Shown one piece after another: positions 42,218 through 51,538 of a DNA stretch of 64,000 nt. The translations under genes and the position numbers were made by a program. Below the pieces are notes generated by a model that saw nothing but the letters and a program-made list of their open reading frames with translations, had not been told where the DNA came from and did not search any database. How positions within the stretch are numbered: position 1 is the first letter of the stretch; every line of letters begins with the position of its first letter. The stretch is from positions 21,830-85,829 of the forward strand of contig CAZGOY010000010.1 in the NCBI GenBank assembly GCA_964527565.1, written 5' to 3'. This DNA comes from JAGXQV01 sp964527565 (GTDB taxonomy: Bacteria > Pseudomonadota > Gammaproteobacteria > Burkholderiales > Sulfuricellaceae).

Positions 42218-42911
42218 ACAAGCCATGCCGGCCAACCCTGGCGAGACGCCGGAGGACGGCACCGAGAAGGGCGCCGCGCAGCCCCTTTTTCTCGGCGATA
42301 GCGGAGAGCTGGCGCTGGAGACGCGCCGCGCCCTGGTGCAACTTCTGGCTGGCCCCTCGCTGGATGGGCGGCGGCATTCGAAATTGTGGTCCGTCCTGCT
42401 GCGGGACGAGGGGGTGATTCGCCGCCGTTTGTCTGAACTGTTTCTCGAGCTGGTGATCGACCGCGACATGCAGGTTGCTTTTACCCGTCAGGCTGATACG
42501 GGCGACCTGGAAGTGCCCTTGTTGCTGCGCCGCGCCCAGTTGACCTTCATCGATTCCGTGCTGCTGCTGCATTTGCGCCAGCGCCTGACGCAAGCCGATA
42601 CGCAGGGCGAACGCGCGGTGATTTCCAGCGAGGAAATCCTGGAACAACTGAGCCTGTATGAACGCGCCGCCAGCACGGATCGCGCCGGTTTCGCAAAGCG
42701 GGTGCACGCGGCCATCGAAAAGATCAAAAAGCACAGCATCCTGCAAAAAATCCGTGCAAGCGATGACCGCTTCGAAATTTCCCCGACATTGAAACTGCTG
42801 TTCTCGGCAGAGGAAATTCAGGCGCTGACCGGCTTGTATCAGCGCATGGCTACCGGTGATGCCATGGTTTTTCAAGAGACCAGCGGGCCGGATCAGGAGA
42901 GGGAAGAATGA
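42204..42911 (+). CDS. jetB: Wadjet subunit JetB (MukE-like, DUF4194)
   Basis: A 235-residue protein with MukE/DUF4194 features: HSKLWSVLLRDEGVIRRRLS, FLELVIDRDMQVAFTRQA and a winged-helix region (ISSEEILEQLSLYERA). JetB binds the kleisin JetA and completes the SMC complex. The gene overlaps jetA by 14 bases and jetC by four, indicating strict co-translation. Length is normal. No signs of decay. Confidence 0.82.
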   Translation: MNWSEQAMPANPGETPEDGTEKGAAQPLFLGDSGELALETRRALVQLLAGPSLDGRRHSKLWSVLLRDEGVIRRRLSELFLELVIDRDMQVAFTRQADTGDLEVPLLLRRAQLTFIDSVLLLHLRQRLTQADTQGERAVISSEEILEQLSLYERAASTDRAGFAKRVHAAIEKIKKHSILQKIRASDDRFEISPTLKLLFSAEEIQALTGLYQRMATGDAMVFQETSGPDQEREE

Positions 42912-45900
42912 AAGCCGCCAGGGAGCAGAAGCCCATCTCGTCGGATTGGGGGCAGTTCCGCATGACCCGCTTGCAGGTTTTCAACTGGGGGACATTTTCC
43001 GGTTTGCACGACATCCCGATCAGCGAAAAGGGCTTTCTCTTCGTGGGGCGCTCGGGAGCGGGAAAATCCACGCTGCTGGACGCCTTTTCGGCATTGCTGG
43101 TGCCGCCGCGCTGGGTCGATTTCAACGCCGCCGCCCGCGAAGCGGAACGCAGTGGGCGTGACCGCAACCTGGTGAGCTATATTCGCGGCGCCTGGGCGGA
43201 ACAAAAGGACGACGAATCCGGCGAAATCGCCACGCGCTATCTGCGGCCGGGCAGTACCTGGTCGGCACTGGCGCTGACGTATTGCAATGCCTTGGGCCAG
43301 GTCGTCGTGCTGGTGCGGCTTTTCTGGTTGCGGGGCGGCGCGAGCGGCAATACCGATGTGCGGGATCATTACTTCATCTTCGAACGGCCTTTCGAGCTCA
43401 GGGACCTGGAAGAATTCGGCAGCACGAACTTCGATGTGCGCAAACTCAAACTCACTTTCCCGGAGGTTTTTTCCCGCGACCAGTTTCGCCCCTACTGTGA
43501 ACGCTTCTGCCGCCTGCTCGGCATTGAAAGCGAGATGGCGCTACGTCTGCTGCACAAGACGCAATCAGCGAAAAACCTCGGCGATCTCAATACCTTCCTG
43601 CGCGATTTCATGCTGGATAAACCGGAGACCTTCGATGTCGCCGAAAGACTGGTGGGCGAATTCGGCGAACTCCATGCCGCGCACCAGGCCGTGGTCACGG
43701 CACGCCAGCAGATCGAAACCCTGGCGCCGGCGCGCGAAAGACAGGCGCAGGCCGAAACGCTCGAGCGCGAACATAACCGGCTCAGTGAATTGCACGCGGG
43801 CATTGATGGCTACCGCGAGGGGCGGCGCATGGCGCTGCTCGCGTCGCATCTTTCGGCACAGGAGGTTGAACTCGCTGGCCTGTCTGGAGAGATCAGCCGC
43901 CGTCAGGAGACGTTGAACCACCACAAAGCCCAGCTGGATGATTTTCAGCGCCAGCATCAGGAGCTGGGCGGAGAGCAGATTGCCCGCTGGGAAACAGAAA
44001 AAATCGGCCTGGAAGGGCAAAGGGATGAGCGGCTGCGTAAACGCGGCCAGGCGCAGGCTGCATGTCGATTTTTGGGCTGGTCGCTGCCTGATTCGCCCCA
44101 AGGGTTTGCCGAACTGCTCGGGAGCGCCCGCGATGAGTCTGAAAACTGGAAACAGCGCAGCCAGGAGAACCGGGAAACCGCGATTCACCTGGGTACCCAA
44201 AAAGCCAGCGCCGAGCTCGAGTTTGCCCGTGCAGCCAATGAAGTCAAGGCCTTGCGCCGCCAACCGTCCAATATTCCCGCCGACATGCTGGAACTGCGCG
44301 CCGGCATCGCGTGCGCCATCGGTGTTTCGGAAGAAGTATTGCCTTTTGTCGGCGAACTGATTGAGGTGAAGCCGGATGAGGCCGCCTGGCAGGGCGCAAT
44401 AGAGCGGGTTCTGCACGGCTTCGCCTTGTCGCTGCTGGTGGACGAGCGCCACTACGCGGCCCTGGCAGGCCACATCAACCACACCCATCTTGGCAAGCGC
44501 CTGGTGTATTACCGCAGCGGGCGGGCCGAATCCTGGCAGGCGAAGCCCATCGGCCAGAACTCTCTGGTGCTCAAACTGAATGTGAAGGAAAGCAACTGGG
44601 CGGATTGGCTGTATGCGGAATTGCGGCAGCGTTTCGACTACGCCTGCGTCGATTCCTTGCAGGCGTTTCGCAACGCGGAGCGCGCCCTGACCCAGGAAGG
44701 CCAGATCAAGCACAACAAGACACGCCACGAAAAGGATGACCGCAGGGCAGTCGATGACCGCCACAATTGGGTGCTGGGCTTCGACAACCGGCAGAAACGG
44801 GCCTTGTTCGAAGCGCAGGCGCAGGAGTTGGCAAACAACATTGAAGCCCTCAACCGCCAGCTCGGAAACCTGAGCGAACAGGACGAAGACCGGGCCGCCC
44901 GCGCCATGCAATGCCAGACCCTGGTCAATCTGCAATGGTCGGAGATCGATGTCGCGCCCCTGCTTGAGCGGATTGCCGCCATTGACGGGCAAATCCGGCA
45001 GGCGCGTGAAGGAAACACCGCCTTGCAGGAAATCAGCCGCCGTATCGATAGCCAGAAAGCCTTGCTTGAAGCGGGCGAGAAAGCGTTGCGGGGTTTCGAA
45101 GCCAATCGGCTTCTGGTGATGAAGGCGATCGAAGAGCACCGCCAGAAGCTGGATGCCCTCAAACAGGACCCCGCCATCGTGGCCTTGACGCCAGAACAAC
45201 GGCAGGGGTTGGACGCGCGTTTCGCCGGGTTTCCCACAGTGGCCAGTCTCGACAATATCGACCGGCTGAGCCGGGAAGTTGAAAGAGCCTTGGGCAAGGA
45301 AATGGCGGACATCAATAGCGACATTGCCGATTGCAGGAGATTCATCGAAGACCGCTTTGCCGATTTCATCCGTACCTGGCCAGCGGAATCAGAAGGGCTG
45401 GACCCGACGCTGGCTGCCGCCCCCGACTTTTTTGCCAAACTGACCCGCCTGGAGAGCGACGGTTTGCCCGCCCACGAAGCGCGCTTCTTCGAATTGCTGC
45501 AGACGCAAAGCAACCAGAATCTGGCTGCCCTTTCCACCTATCTGAACGATGCGCGCAAAGCCATTCTGGAACGCATGGACCTGGTCAACGAAAGCCTGCG
45601 CCAAGTGCCGTTCAACCAGAACGGGGAACAGCGCACCTTCCTGCGTATCGATGCCGCCGACCGCCAGCTCCCGGAAGTCCGGGAGTTCCGGCAGGATGTC
45701 CAGCAGGCGCTCAGCCATGCCTGGAGCGACGACCGCACGTTCGCCGAGGCGCGCTTTATCGCCTTGCGCCGCATCGTCGAGCGGCTCGCCAGCCAGGACA
45801 GCGCAGAGCGGCGCTGGCGCGACCTGGTGCTGGACGTGCGCCTGCATGTGGAATTCATCGGCCAGGAAATCGACGACGAAGGGGTGGTGGTCGAAATTTA

Positions 45901-46285
45901 TCGCAGCGGCGCAGGCAAATCCGGCGGCCAGCGCCAGAAACTCGCTACCACCTGTCTGGCCGCGGCCTTGCGCTACCAGTTGGGGGGCAACGACCATGGC
46001 GTTCCCCTGTACGCCCCCGTGGTGCTGGACGAGGCCTTTGACAAGGCCGACAACGAGTTCACGGCACTCGCCATGAATATCTTCGCCAACTTTGGATTCC
46101 AGATGGTGGTGGCAACGCCGCTCAAGTCGGTCATGACGCTGGAGCCTTTCATCGGTGGGGCCTGTTTCGTGGACATCAGCGATCGCCGTGTATCCGGGGT
46201 TCTGTTAATTGAATATGACGCGCAGCGCCAGCGCCTGAAACTGCCGGAACAGATGCCTGCGGAGGCGAGCCGTGAAGCTGCCTGA
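42908..46285 (+). CDS. jetC: Wadjet subunit JetC (SMC/MukB-like ATPase)
   Basis: A 1125-residue SMC-type ATPase, the motor of the Wadjet plasmid-restriction complex. The Walker A motif GRSGAGKSTLLDAFSALL is at residues 47-64. Long coiled-coil arms (about 250-470 and 640-800) flank a hinge region, the ABC signature SGAGKSGGQRQKLATTCLAA starts near 1000, and Walker B is VVLDEAFDKADNE near 1037. Catalytic motifs are intact, so the complex should extrude DNA loops. It overlaps jetB by four and jetD by 14 bases. Confidence 0.93.
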   Translation: MKAAREQKPISSDWGQFRMTRLQVFNWGTFSGLHDIPISEKGFLFVGRSGAGKSTLLDAFSALLVPPRWVDFNAAAREAERSGRDRNLVSYIRGAWAEQKDDESGEIATRYLRPGSTWSALALTYCNALGQVVVLVRLFWLRGGASGNTDVRDHYFIFERPFELRDLEEFGSTNFDVRKLKLTFPEVFSRDQFRPYCERFCRLLGIESEMALRLLHKTQSAKNLGDLNTFLRDFMLDKPETFDVAERLVGEFGELHAAHQAVVTARQQIETLAPARERQAQAETLEREHNRLSELHAGIDGYREGRRMALLASHLSAQEVELAGLSGEISRRQETLNHHKAQLDDFQRQHQELGGEQIARWETEKIGLEGQRDERLRKRGQAQAACRFLGWSLPDSPQGFAELLGSARDESENWKQRSQENRETAIHLGTQKASAELEFARAANEVKALRRQPSNIPADMLELRAGIACAIGVSEEVLPFVGELIEVKPDEAAWQGAIERVLHGFALSLLVDERHYAALAGHINHTHLGKRLVYYRSGRAESWQAKPIGQNSLVLKLNVKESNWADWLYAELRQRFDYACVDSLQAFRNAERALTQEGQIKHNKTRHEKDDRRAVDDRHNWVLGFDNRQKRALFEAQAQELANNIEALNRQLGNLSEQDEDRAARAMQCQTLVNLQWSEIDVAPLLERIAAIDGQIRQAREGNTALQEISRRIDSQKALLEAGEKALRGFEANRLLVMKAIEEHRQKLDALKQDPAIVALTPEQRQGLDARFAGFPTVASLDNIDRLSREVERALGKEMADINSDIADCRRFIEDRFADFIRTWPAESEGLDPTLAAAPDFFAKLTRLESDGLPAHEARFFELLQTQSNQNLAALSTYLNDARKAILERMDLVNESLRQVPFNQNGEQRTFLRIDAADRQLPEVREFRQDVQQALSHAWSDDRTFAEARFIALRRIVERLASQDSAERRWRDLVLDVRLHVEFIGQEIDDEGVVVEIYRSGAGKSGGQRQKLATTCLAAALRYQLGGNDHGVPLYAPVVLDEAFDKADNEFTALAMNIFANFGFQMVVATPLKSVMTLEPFIGGACFVDISDRRVSGVLLIEYDAQRQRLKLPEQMPAEASREAA

Positions 46286-47438
46286 AGACGTGTGCCACTG
46301 GTTGGCGCGCCGTTATCAGAACCAGCACAGGGACTGGCTTGGCTCAGCGGGCGGTGCGGGGCGCTGGCCGCTGGAAATCGCGCTCGGCACGCCCACCGAG
46401 CAGGCCGCCCTGGCGCAATGGGAAGGCGTTAGCGCCTGGCAGGCGGCATGGCAAACCTGGCGGGGTGTCGGCGAGCTGGTCTGGTGCGAACGGCGCTGGC
46501 GAACCACTGGCACGCAACGTCTCCCGGAAAAGCTCCTGTTGAACGGCCCGCAGGAGGTGGCGCACTGGGCCGGGGAAGCGCAGCGCTGGTCACGCGCCAG
46601 CGCGCGCCATGCTGCTTTGGTGGAACGCTGGCCTGCCTTGGCGGCTTCGCTTTCCCGGCACTTCGACATGCTGGCTGAATATGGCGATGCGGATTTCCAG
46701 CGCCTGATCGATATGCTGTCATGGATTATTGCCCATCCGGGTTCCCGGCTTTATCCCCGGCAACTGCCCATCGCCGGGCTTGACAGCAAGTGGCTGGAAT
46801 CCCGCAAGGGGCTGGTCGCAGACCTCGTTACCGGGATTCGGGGCGAGCTGCGCGGCGAGCGGGATTTTTTTCAGCTGTGCGGGCTCAAGGCTCCGCCGGA
46901 ACTGATGCGCCTGCGCATCCTGGATGCCGCCATGCGCAGCCGTGTGGGCGGGCTGGGCGACATTACCGCCCCCTGGGAACAGGTGGCCGGAATGGACATT
47001 CTTCCCACACACGTATTCATTGTCGAAAATCTGCAAACCGGGCTCGCTTTTGACGACCTGCCGGGGGCAGTCGTCATCATGCGTCTCGGCTATGGCGTGG
47101 AGGTGCTTGGCCGCCTGCCCTGGCTTGCTCGCGCCCGATGCCTCTATTGGGGCGATCTGGATACGCACGGTTTCGCCATTCTGAATCGCGCCAGAGCTTA
47201 TCTGCCGGCAGTCGAATCAGTATTGATGGATCAAGACACCCTGCTGAACCACCGGGAATGGTGGGTAGCGGAAAAGGAGCCGCACCAGGCGGAGGGTTTG
47301 GGCCTGCTATCGTCGGCTGAGCAGGCGGTGTACCTCACCCTCAAGGCAAACCAATGGGGCCGGAACGTGCGGCTGGAGCAGGAACGGATTCCGTGGGATG
47401 TGGCGTGGCGCGCGGTACGGCAAGCCTTGCATCGATGA
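46272..47438 (+). CDS. jetD: Wadjet nuclease subunit JetD (Toprim / topoisomerase VI A-like)
   Basis: A 388-residue protein with an N-terminal DUF3322 region and a C-terminal DUF2220 Toprim-like domain. The metal-binding signature LYWGDLDTHGFAILNRAR lies at about residue 290, preceded by FIVENLQTGLAF with the expected glutamate. JetD cleaves the DNA held by JetABC, so circular plasmids are cut while the chromosome is spared. It is the last gene of the operon and overlaps jetC by 14 bases. Confidence 0.9.
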   Translation: MKLPEDVCHWLARRYQNQHRDWLGSAGGAGRWPLEIALGTPTEQAALAQWEGVSAWQAAWQTWRGVGELVWCERRWRTTGTQRLPEKLLLNGPQEVAHWAGEAQRWSRASARHAALVERWPALAASLSRHFDMLAEYGDADFQRLIDMLSWIIAHPGSRLYPRQLPIAGLDSKWLESRKGLVADLVTGIRGELRGERDFFQLCGLKAPPELMRLRILDAAMRSRVGGLGDITAPWEQVAGMDILPTHVFIVENLQTGLAFDDLPGAVVIMRLGYGVEVLGRLPWLARARCLYWGDLDTHGFAILNRARAYLPAVESVLMDQDTLLNHREWWVAEKEPHQAEGLGLLSSAEQAVYLTLKANQWGRNVRLEQERIPWDVAWRAVRQALHR

Positions 47439-47484
47439 ATGTTGTAAACTGGTCGCCATTCCGTCCGGCGACATTTCTCAACCC

Positions 47485-47904
47485 ATGCGACAATTCCATC
47501 ACACTTTGCACGTCTCCACTCAGGGGCGCGGCATGCACGACATTACCGACCAGGTCAACCTGTGGGTGGGCAAGAGCGGCATCGAGGAGGGTTTGCTGAC
47601 GCTTTTCGTGCGTCACACGTCTGCGGGCTTGTTGATCCAGGAAAATGCCGACCCGGCGGTGCAGCGCGACCTGGAGCGCTTTTTTGCGCGCCTGGTGCCG
47701 GACGGCGCGCCGATGTTCGAACACGCCAACGAAGGGGTGGACGACATGCCTGCCCATGTGCGGGCCGCGCTGACTCCGGTTTCGCTGGGCATCCCGGTGC
47801 GCAACGGCGCGCCGGAACTCGGCGCCTGGCAGGGCATCTATCTCTATGAATACAAACTGCGCGCGGGGCAACGCACCGTCCTCATGCACCTGATCGGCGA
47901 CTAA
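47485..47904 (+). CDS. yjbQ: YjbQ/UPF0047 family protein
   Basis: A 139-residue protein with the UPF0047 motifs LTLFVRHTSAGLLIQENADP, HANEGVDDMPAHVRAAL, LGAWQGIYLYEYK and RTVLMHLIGD. Family members have weak thiamin-phosphate-synthase activity in vitro, but the physiological role is unsettled. The ATG at 47485 was chosen since the fold begins at MRQFHHTLHV. It stands 46 bases after the Wadjet operon and 36 before the alcohol dehydrogenase. Confidence 0.85.
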   Translation: MRQFHHTLHVSTQGRGMHDITDQVNLWVGKSGIEEGLLTLFVRHTSAGLLIQENADPAVQRDLERFFARLVPDGAPMFEHANEGVDDMPAHVRAALTPVSLGIPVRNGAPELGAWQGIYLYEYKLRAGQRTVLMHLIGD

Positions 47905-47940
47905 CGCTTTTCTCTATTTTCTTTCCTGATTCTTCTGCCC

Positions 47941-49128
47941 ATGATCTCTCCCTTCGCAATTTCCACCCTGCCGCGCATCGTCTTCGGCGCGGGCAGTTTC
48001 AGGCAGGTTCCCGAATTGCTGCAATCCTTCGGCAAGCGCGTGCTGGTGGTGAGCGGCGGGCGTTCCCTGCGCGCCACCCTGCACTGGCAGGGCCTGCTCG
48101 ACGCCATGAAGGGGCGCGGGCTGTCGTGGGAAGACATGGTGGTGCAGGGCGAACCCTCGCCGCAATTGGTCGATCAGGCGGTGCGCATGTACCGCAGCGC
48201 CGGCATCGAGATGGTGCTGGGCATCGGCGGCGGCAGCGTGCTGGATGCGGCAAAAGCCATTGCCGGGTTGCTGCCGCACGGCAATTCGGTGATGGATCAT
48301 CTGGAAGGTGTCGGGCCGGAGTTGCCCTATCGCGGCCCGTCCTTGCCCTTCATCGCCGTGCCGACCACTGCCGGAACCGGCTCGGAAGCCACCAAGAACG
48401 CGGTGTTGAGCGCTCACGGGGCGGGCGGGTTTAAAAAATCCTTCCGCCATGAGTTGCTGGTGGCGCGCTATGCGGTGGTCGATCCCGACATGCTGGCCAG
48501 TTGCCCGCCCGATTTGATCGCCGCCAACGGCATGGACGCGTTCACCCAGTTGCTGGAATCCTATACTTCGACGCGCGCCAATCCTTTTGCCGATGCGCTG
48601 GCGCTGGACGGGCTGGCACGGGTGCGCGACGGCCTGCCGGCCTGGTACGAAGGCGGCGCGGCAGCGGCGGAGGCGCGCGCCGCCATGGCCTATGCCGCGC
48701 TGCTGTCGGGCATCACGCTGGCCCAGACGGGGTTGGGCGTGGTGCATGGCTTGGCCGCGCCGCTCGGCGCCTTGTTCCCGATTCCCCACGGCGCGGCCTG
48801 CGGCGCCCTGCTGGCGGCAGCCACCGAGGTCAACATCCGTGCCCTGGAACAGCGCCAGCCGGACAGCCCGGCACTGCCTAAATACGCCCGCGTGGGGCGC
48901 CTGTTGCGCGGCAAGACGCACATGGACGACGAAGGCGCGCGCGTGTTTCTGCTGCACGTGCTCAAGGACTGGACGCAGCGCCTGGCGATTCCCGGCCTGG
49001 CTGCCTGGGGCGTGCGCGCAGAAGACTTTCCCGCCCTCGTCGCGGGCTGTCGCGGCAACAGTATGAAAACCAACCCGCTGCCTTTGAGCGATGACGAGGT
49101 GGGGGAGATATTGGCGCGCTGCCTGTAA
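47941..49128 (+). CDS. Iron-type (group III) alcohol dehydrogenase family protein
   Basis: A 395-residue NAD(P)-dependent dehydrogenase with GGGSVLDAAKAIAG (cofactor phosphate), VPTTAGTGSEATKNAVL, and the metal-site histidines in GVVHGLAAPLGALFPIPHG. The usual second ligand His in DAxTH is replaced by Gln (NGMDAFTQLLES), so metal binding may be weaker or use another atom. Members reduce or oxidise short-chain alcohols, aldehydes or related compounds. The substrate is unknown. Length is normal. Confidence 0.85.
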   Translation: MISPFAISTLPRIVFGAGSFRQVPELLQSFGKRVLVVSGGRSLRATLHWQGLLDAMKGRGLSWEDMVVQGEPSPQLVDQAVRMYRSAGIEMVLGIGGGSVLDAAKAIAGLLPHGNSVMDHLEGVGPELPYRGPSLPFIAVPTTAGTGSEATKNAVLSAHGAGGFKKSFRHELLVARYAVVDPDMLASCPPDLIAANGMDAFTQLLESYTSTRANPFADALALDGLARVRDGLPAWYEGGAAAAEARAAMAYAALLSGITLAQTGLGVVHGLAAPLGALFPIPHGAACGALLAAATEVNIRALEQRQPDSPALPKYARVGRLLRGKTHMDDEGARVFLLHVLKDWTQRLAIPGLAAWGVRAEDFPALVAGCRGNSMKTNPLPLSDDEVGEILARCL

Positions 49129-49182
49129 GCGGTGGCGAAAACCCTATCCGTACTCGGTGTATTTGGCAAAGCAGGTGATTGT

Positions 49183-50397
49183 ATGACCATCAAGAAAATA
49201 TCCATCGATCAGATAGAACCGGGAATGTTCGTCCATGACCTCAACTGGAGCGTCAACTCCGGCCATTTGACGCATGGCCATTTTTCCGTCACCGATGAGC
49301 GGCAAATCGCTACGCTGCGCGGTTTGGGGGTGCGCGAGTTGTATATCGACACCCTGCTGGGCGATGACGTGCGCGATGCGCCCACCCTGGACGAAGTGCG
49401 CAGCCAGCTTGGCGCGCGCTTGCTGGAAATCGGCGGCGCAGGGCGGGCGGCGAACTGTCAGACGGGTTTTTATGAGGAAGTCGATAGCGCCAGAGAGGTT
49501 CATGGCTCCGCCGCCACTTTTATCGGCAACCTGATGCACCAGGTGCGCAACGGCAAGCTGGAAGACATGGGCAACGAGCTGCTTGACCACGCGCATAATC
49601 TGAGCCAGTCGATCGCGCGCAATCCGCAGGCGCTGATCAGTCTGGCGCAGGTGCGCGACAAGGACGATTACACTTTTCTGCACAGCGTGGGATCGGCCAT
49701 TCTGATGGGCGCCTTCTGCCGTACCTTGCACCTGGGCGGGGAAACCGGACGGGAGTTGCTGACCGGGGCGCTGTTGCATGATGTCGGCAAGATGCGTGTC
49801 GACACTGCCATCCTGAACAAAGCGGGGCGTCTCACGCCGGAAGAGTTCGAACACATCAAGCTGCATGTGAGCTTCGGCGAGGAAATCCTGGAAGACATGC
49901 CCTTGTTGCCGGAAACTTCCCTGATTGTTGCGCGCCAGCACCACGAGCGGCTGGACGGTAGCGGCTATCCGCGCGGGCTGGATGAGACGGGTATCTCGCA
50001 ATTCGGCCAGATGGCCGCCATTGTCGACGTTTACGATGCCCTGACTTCGGAACGGGTGTACCACACGGCGATGGCGCCGGTGGAGGTGATTCTCAAGCTG
50101 CTGGAATGGAGTGACCAGCATCTGAATGGCGAACTGGTTCAGCATTTCGTCCGCACCGTGGGCGCCTTTCCCAACGGCACGCTGGCGCGCCTGGCGAGCG
50201 GGCGCCTGGCGCAGGTGGTCAGCCAGGGGACGGCGGGCGGCGCACGGCCTGAAGTGCGCATGGTGTTCGACACCGTCACCCGCCGGGAAATCACTTCTCC
50301 CGATATTGACCTTTCTGACGGCGTGGAGGACGACATGATCGTCGGTTGGGAATCCTGGGAAAAATGGGGCTTGACGCCTATCCCGCTGCGCTGCTGA
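49183..50397 (+). CDS. HD-GYP phosphodiesterase with DUF3391 N terminus
   Basis: A 404-residue protein with an N-terminal DUF3391 domain (IDQIEPGMFVHDLNWSV, LGVRELYID) and an HD-GYP domain: LLHDVGKMRVDTAILN, EHIKLHVSFGEEI and RQHHERLDGSGYPRGL. It should degrade cyclic di-GMP. ATG at 49183 has AGGTG upstream. Its 3' end overlaps by 20 bases the convergent PP2C-type response regulator gene, so the two transcripts are antisense at their ends. Confidence 0.88.
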   Translation: MTIKKISIDQIEPGMFVHDLNWSVNSGHLTHGHFSVTDERQIATLRGLGVRELYIDTLLGDDVRDAPTLDEVRSQLGARLLEIGGAGRAANCQTGFYEEVDSAREVHGSAATFIGNLMHQVRNGKLEDMGNELLDHAHNLSQSIARNPQALISLAQVRDKDDYTFLHSVGSAILMGAFCRTLHLGGETGRELLTGALLHDVGKMRVDTAILNKAGRLTPEEFEHIKLHVSFGEEILEDMPLLPETSLIVARQHHERLDGSGYPRGLDETGISQFGQMAAIVDVYDALTSERVYHTAMAPVEVILKLLEWSDQHLNGELVQHFVRTVGAFPNGTLARLASGRLAQVVSQGTAGGARPEVRMVFDTVTRREITSPDIDLSDGVEDDMIVGWESWEKWGLTPIPLRC

Positions 50398-51538
50398 TGC
50401 CGCAATTGACCAGCATGACGGAAACGTCGTCGCGGAAGTTGCACGGCTCGATGTAGCGGTACACTGTTTCCACCAGCGCGTCGAAGCGTTTTTCCGGCGG
50501 ATGCAGGGTCATCAGTTGCCACACGCGGTCGAAGCCGAATTGTTCGCCCGCCTTGTTTTCCGCTTCCTCCAGCCCGTCGGAAAAGGCCAGCAGTTGCCCC
50601 GCTTCCTGCCACTGAATGATCTCCGTCTCGGCAGCGAAGGATTTGTCGAGAATGCCCAGTGGCAGGCTGGTTGAGCGGAAACGGTGGTCCCGCTTGCCGT
50701 CCGCGCTGACGAACAGCGCGGAGGGGATGCCGCCGTTCCACACTTCCACCAGATGGTTGCGCGTATCCACCCGCGCCACCAGCGCGGAAACAAAACGGTC
50801 GGCAGGGGATTGCTGTTTCACCGCCCAGTTCATTTCCTCGACGATGGTGGAAACCGGCAGCCCCTTGCTGGCCATGCTGTAGAAAATATGGTTGATGGGC
50901 AACAGGTTGAGCGCGGCGGCCAAGCCGTGCCCGGTGGAATCGGCCAGCATCAGGTAAAGTTTGTCGCGGTAGCGGTGGGCGGCGATGAGGTCCCCGCCGA
51001 CGTTTTCCGCCTGCTTGATGTGATAGCGCAATTCCCGGTCGCGCAGGGTTTCCGGGTGCATCATGAGCTTCATCAGCTCGCCCACCAGTTGCCGTTCTTC
51101 TTCGGCCTGGCGCCAGTAAAGTTCCAGTTCGGCATTTTTCGTCAGCAGTTCCCGGCGCGCCAGCAGCAGGCTGGCCGATTTCTCGATGACGCGGACCAGT
51201 TCGTCCAGTTCGATGGGCTTCAACACATAGCCGTCCACCCGCAGCCGGATGGCGTCGAGCAGGCAATTGGCGTCGTTGAAGGCCGTGCTGAAAATCACCG
51301 GCGTATCCGGCGCGGCCTCCTTGATGGCGCGGGTCATTTCCAGGCCGTTCATCACCGGCATCATGATGTCGCTCAATACGATGTCGGGGCGGTTTGCCAG
51401 GAACATTTCCAGTCCCTCGCGCCCGTTTTCCGCCACCCACAGCGTGCCCACCTTGCGTTGCAGAAAGTGGGTGATCAGGGGGCGGATGGCGCCATCGTCT
51501 TCCACGTAGAGCAGGGAGATTTGTTTGAGTTCCTTCAT
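50378..51538 (-). CDS. Response regulator with PP2C/SpoIIE-type phosphatase output
   Basis: A 386-residue protein: receiver domain (5-120) with phospho-acceptor in DIVLSDIMMPVMNG, a coiled coil, then a PP2C-like serine phosphatase (about 175-385) with ENVGGDLIAAHR, LYLMLADSTGHGLAAALN, LLAFSDGLEEAEN and RDDVSVMLV. Such regulators control anti-sigma antagonists. It overlaps the upstream PAS kinase gene by four bases, so the two form a two-component pair. No anti-sigma gene is adjacent. Confidence 0.9.
   Translation of the reverse strand: MKELKQISLLYVEDDGAIRPLITHFLQRKVGTLWVAENGREGLEMFLANRPDIVLSDIMMPVMNGLEMTRAIKEAAPDTPVIFSTAFNDANCLLDAIRLRVDGYVLKPIELDELVRVIEKSASLLLARRELLTKNAELELYWRQAEEERQLVGELMKLMMHPETLRDRELRYHIKQAENVGGDLIAAHRYRDKLYLMLADSTGHGLAAALNLLPINHIFYSMASKGLPVSTIVEEMNWAVKQQSPADRFVSALVARVDTRNHLVEVWNGGIPSALFVSADGKRDHRFRSTSLPLGILDKSFAAETEIIQWQEAGQLLAFSDGLEEAENKAGEQFGFDRVWQLMTLHPPEKRFDALVETVYRYIEPCNFRDDVSVMLVNCGISSAAG

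Noticed and set aside
43565..45199. A 544-codon reverse-strand frame inside jetC
   Set aside because: It covers the coiled-coil region of a clear SMC protein and has no start signal or recognisable domain.
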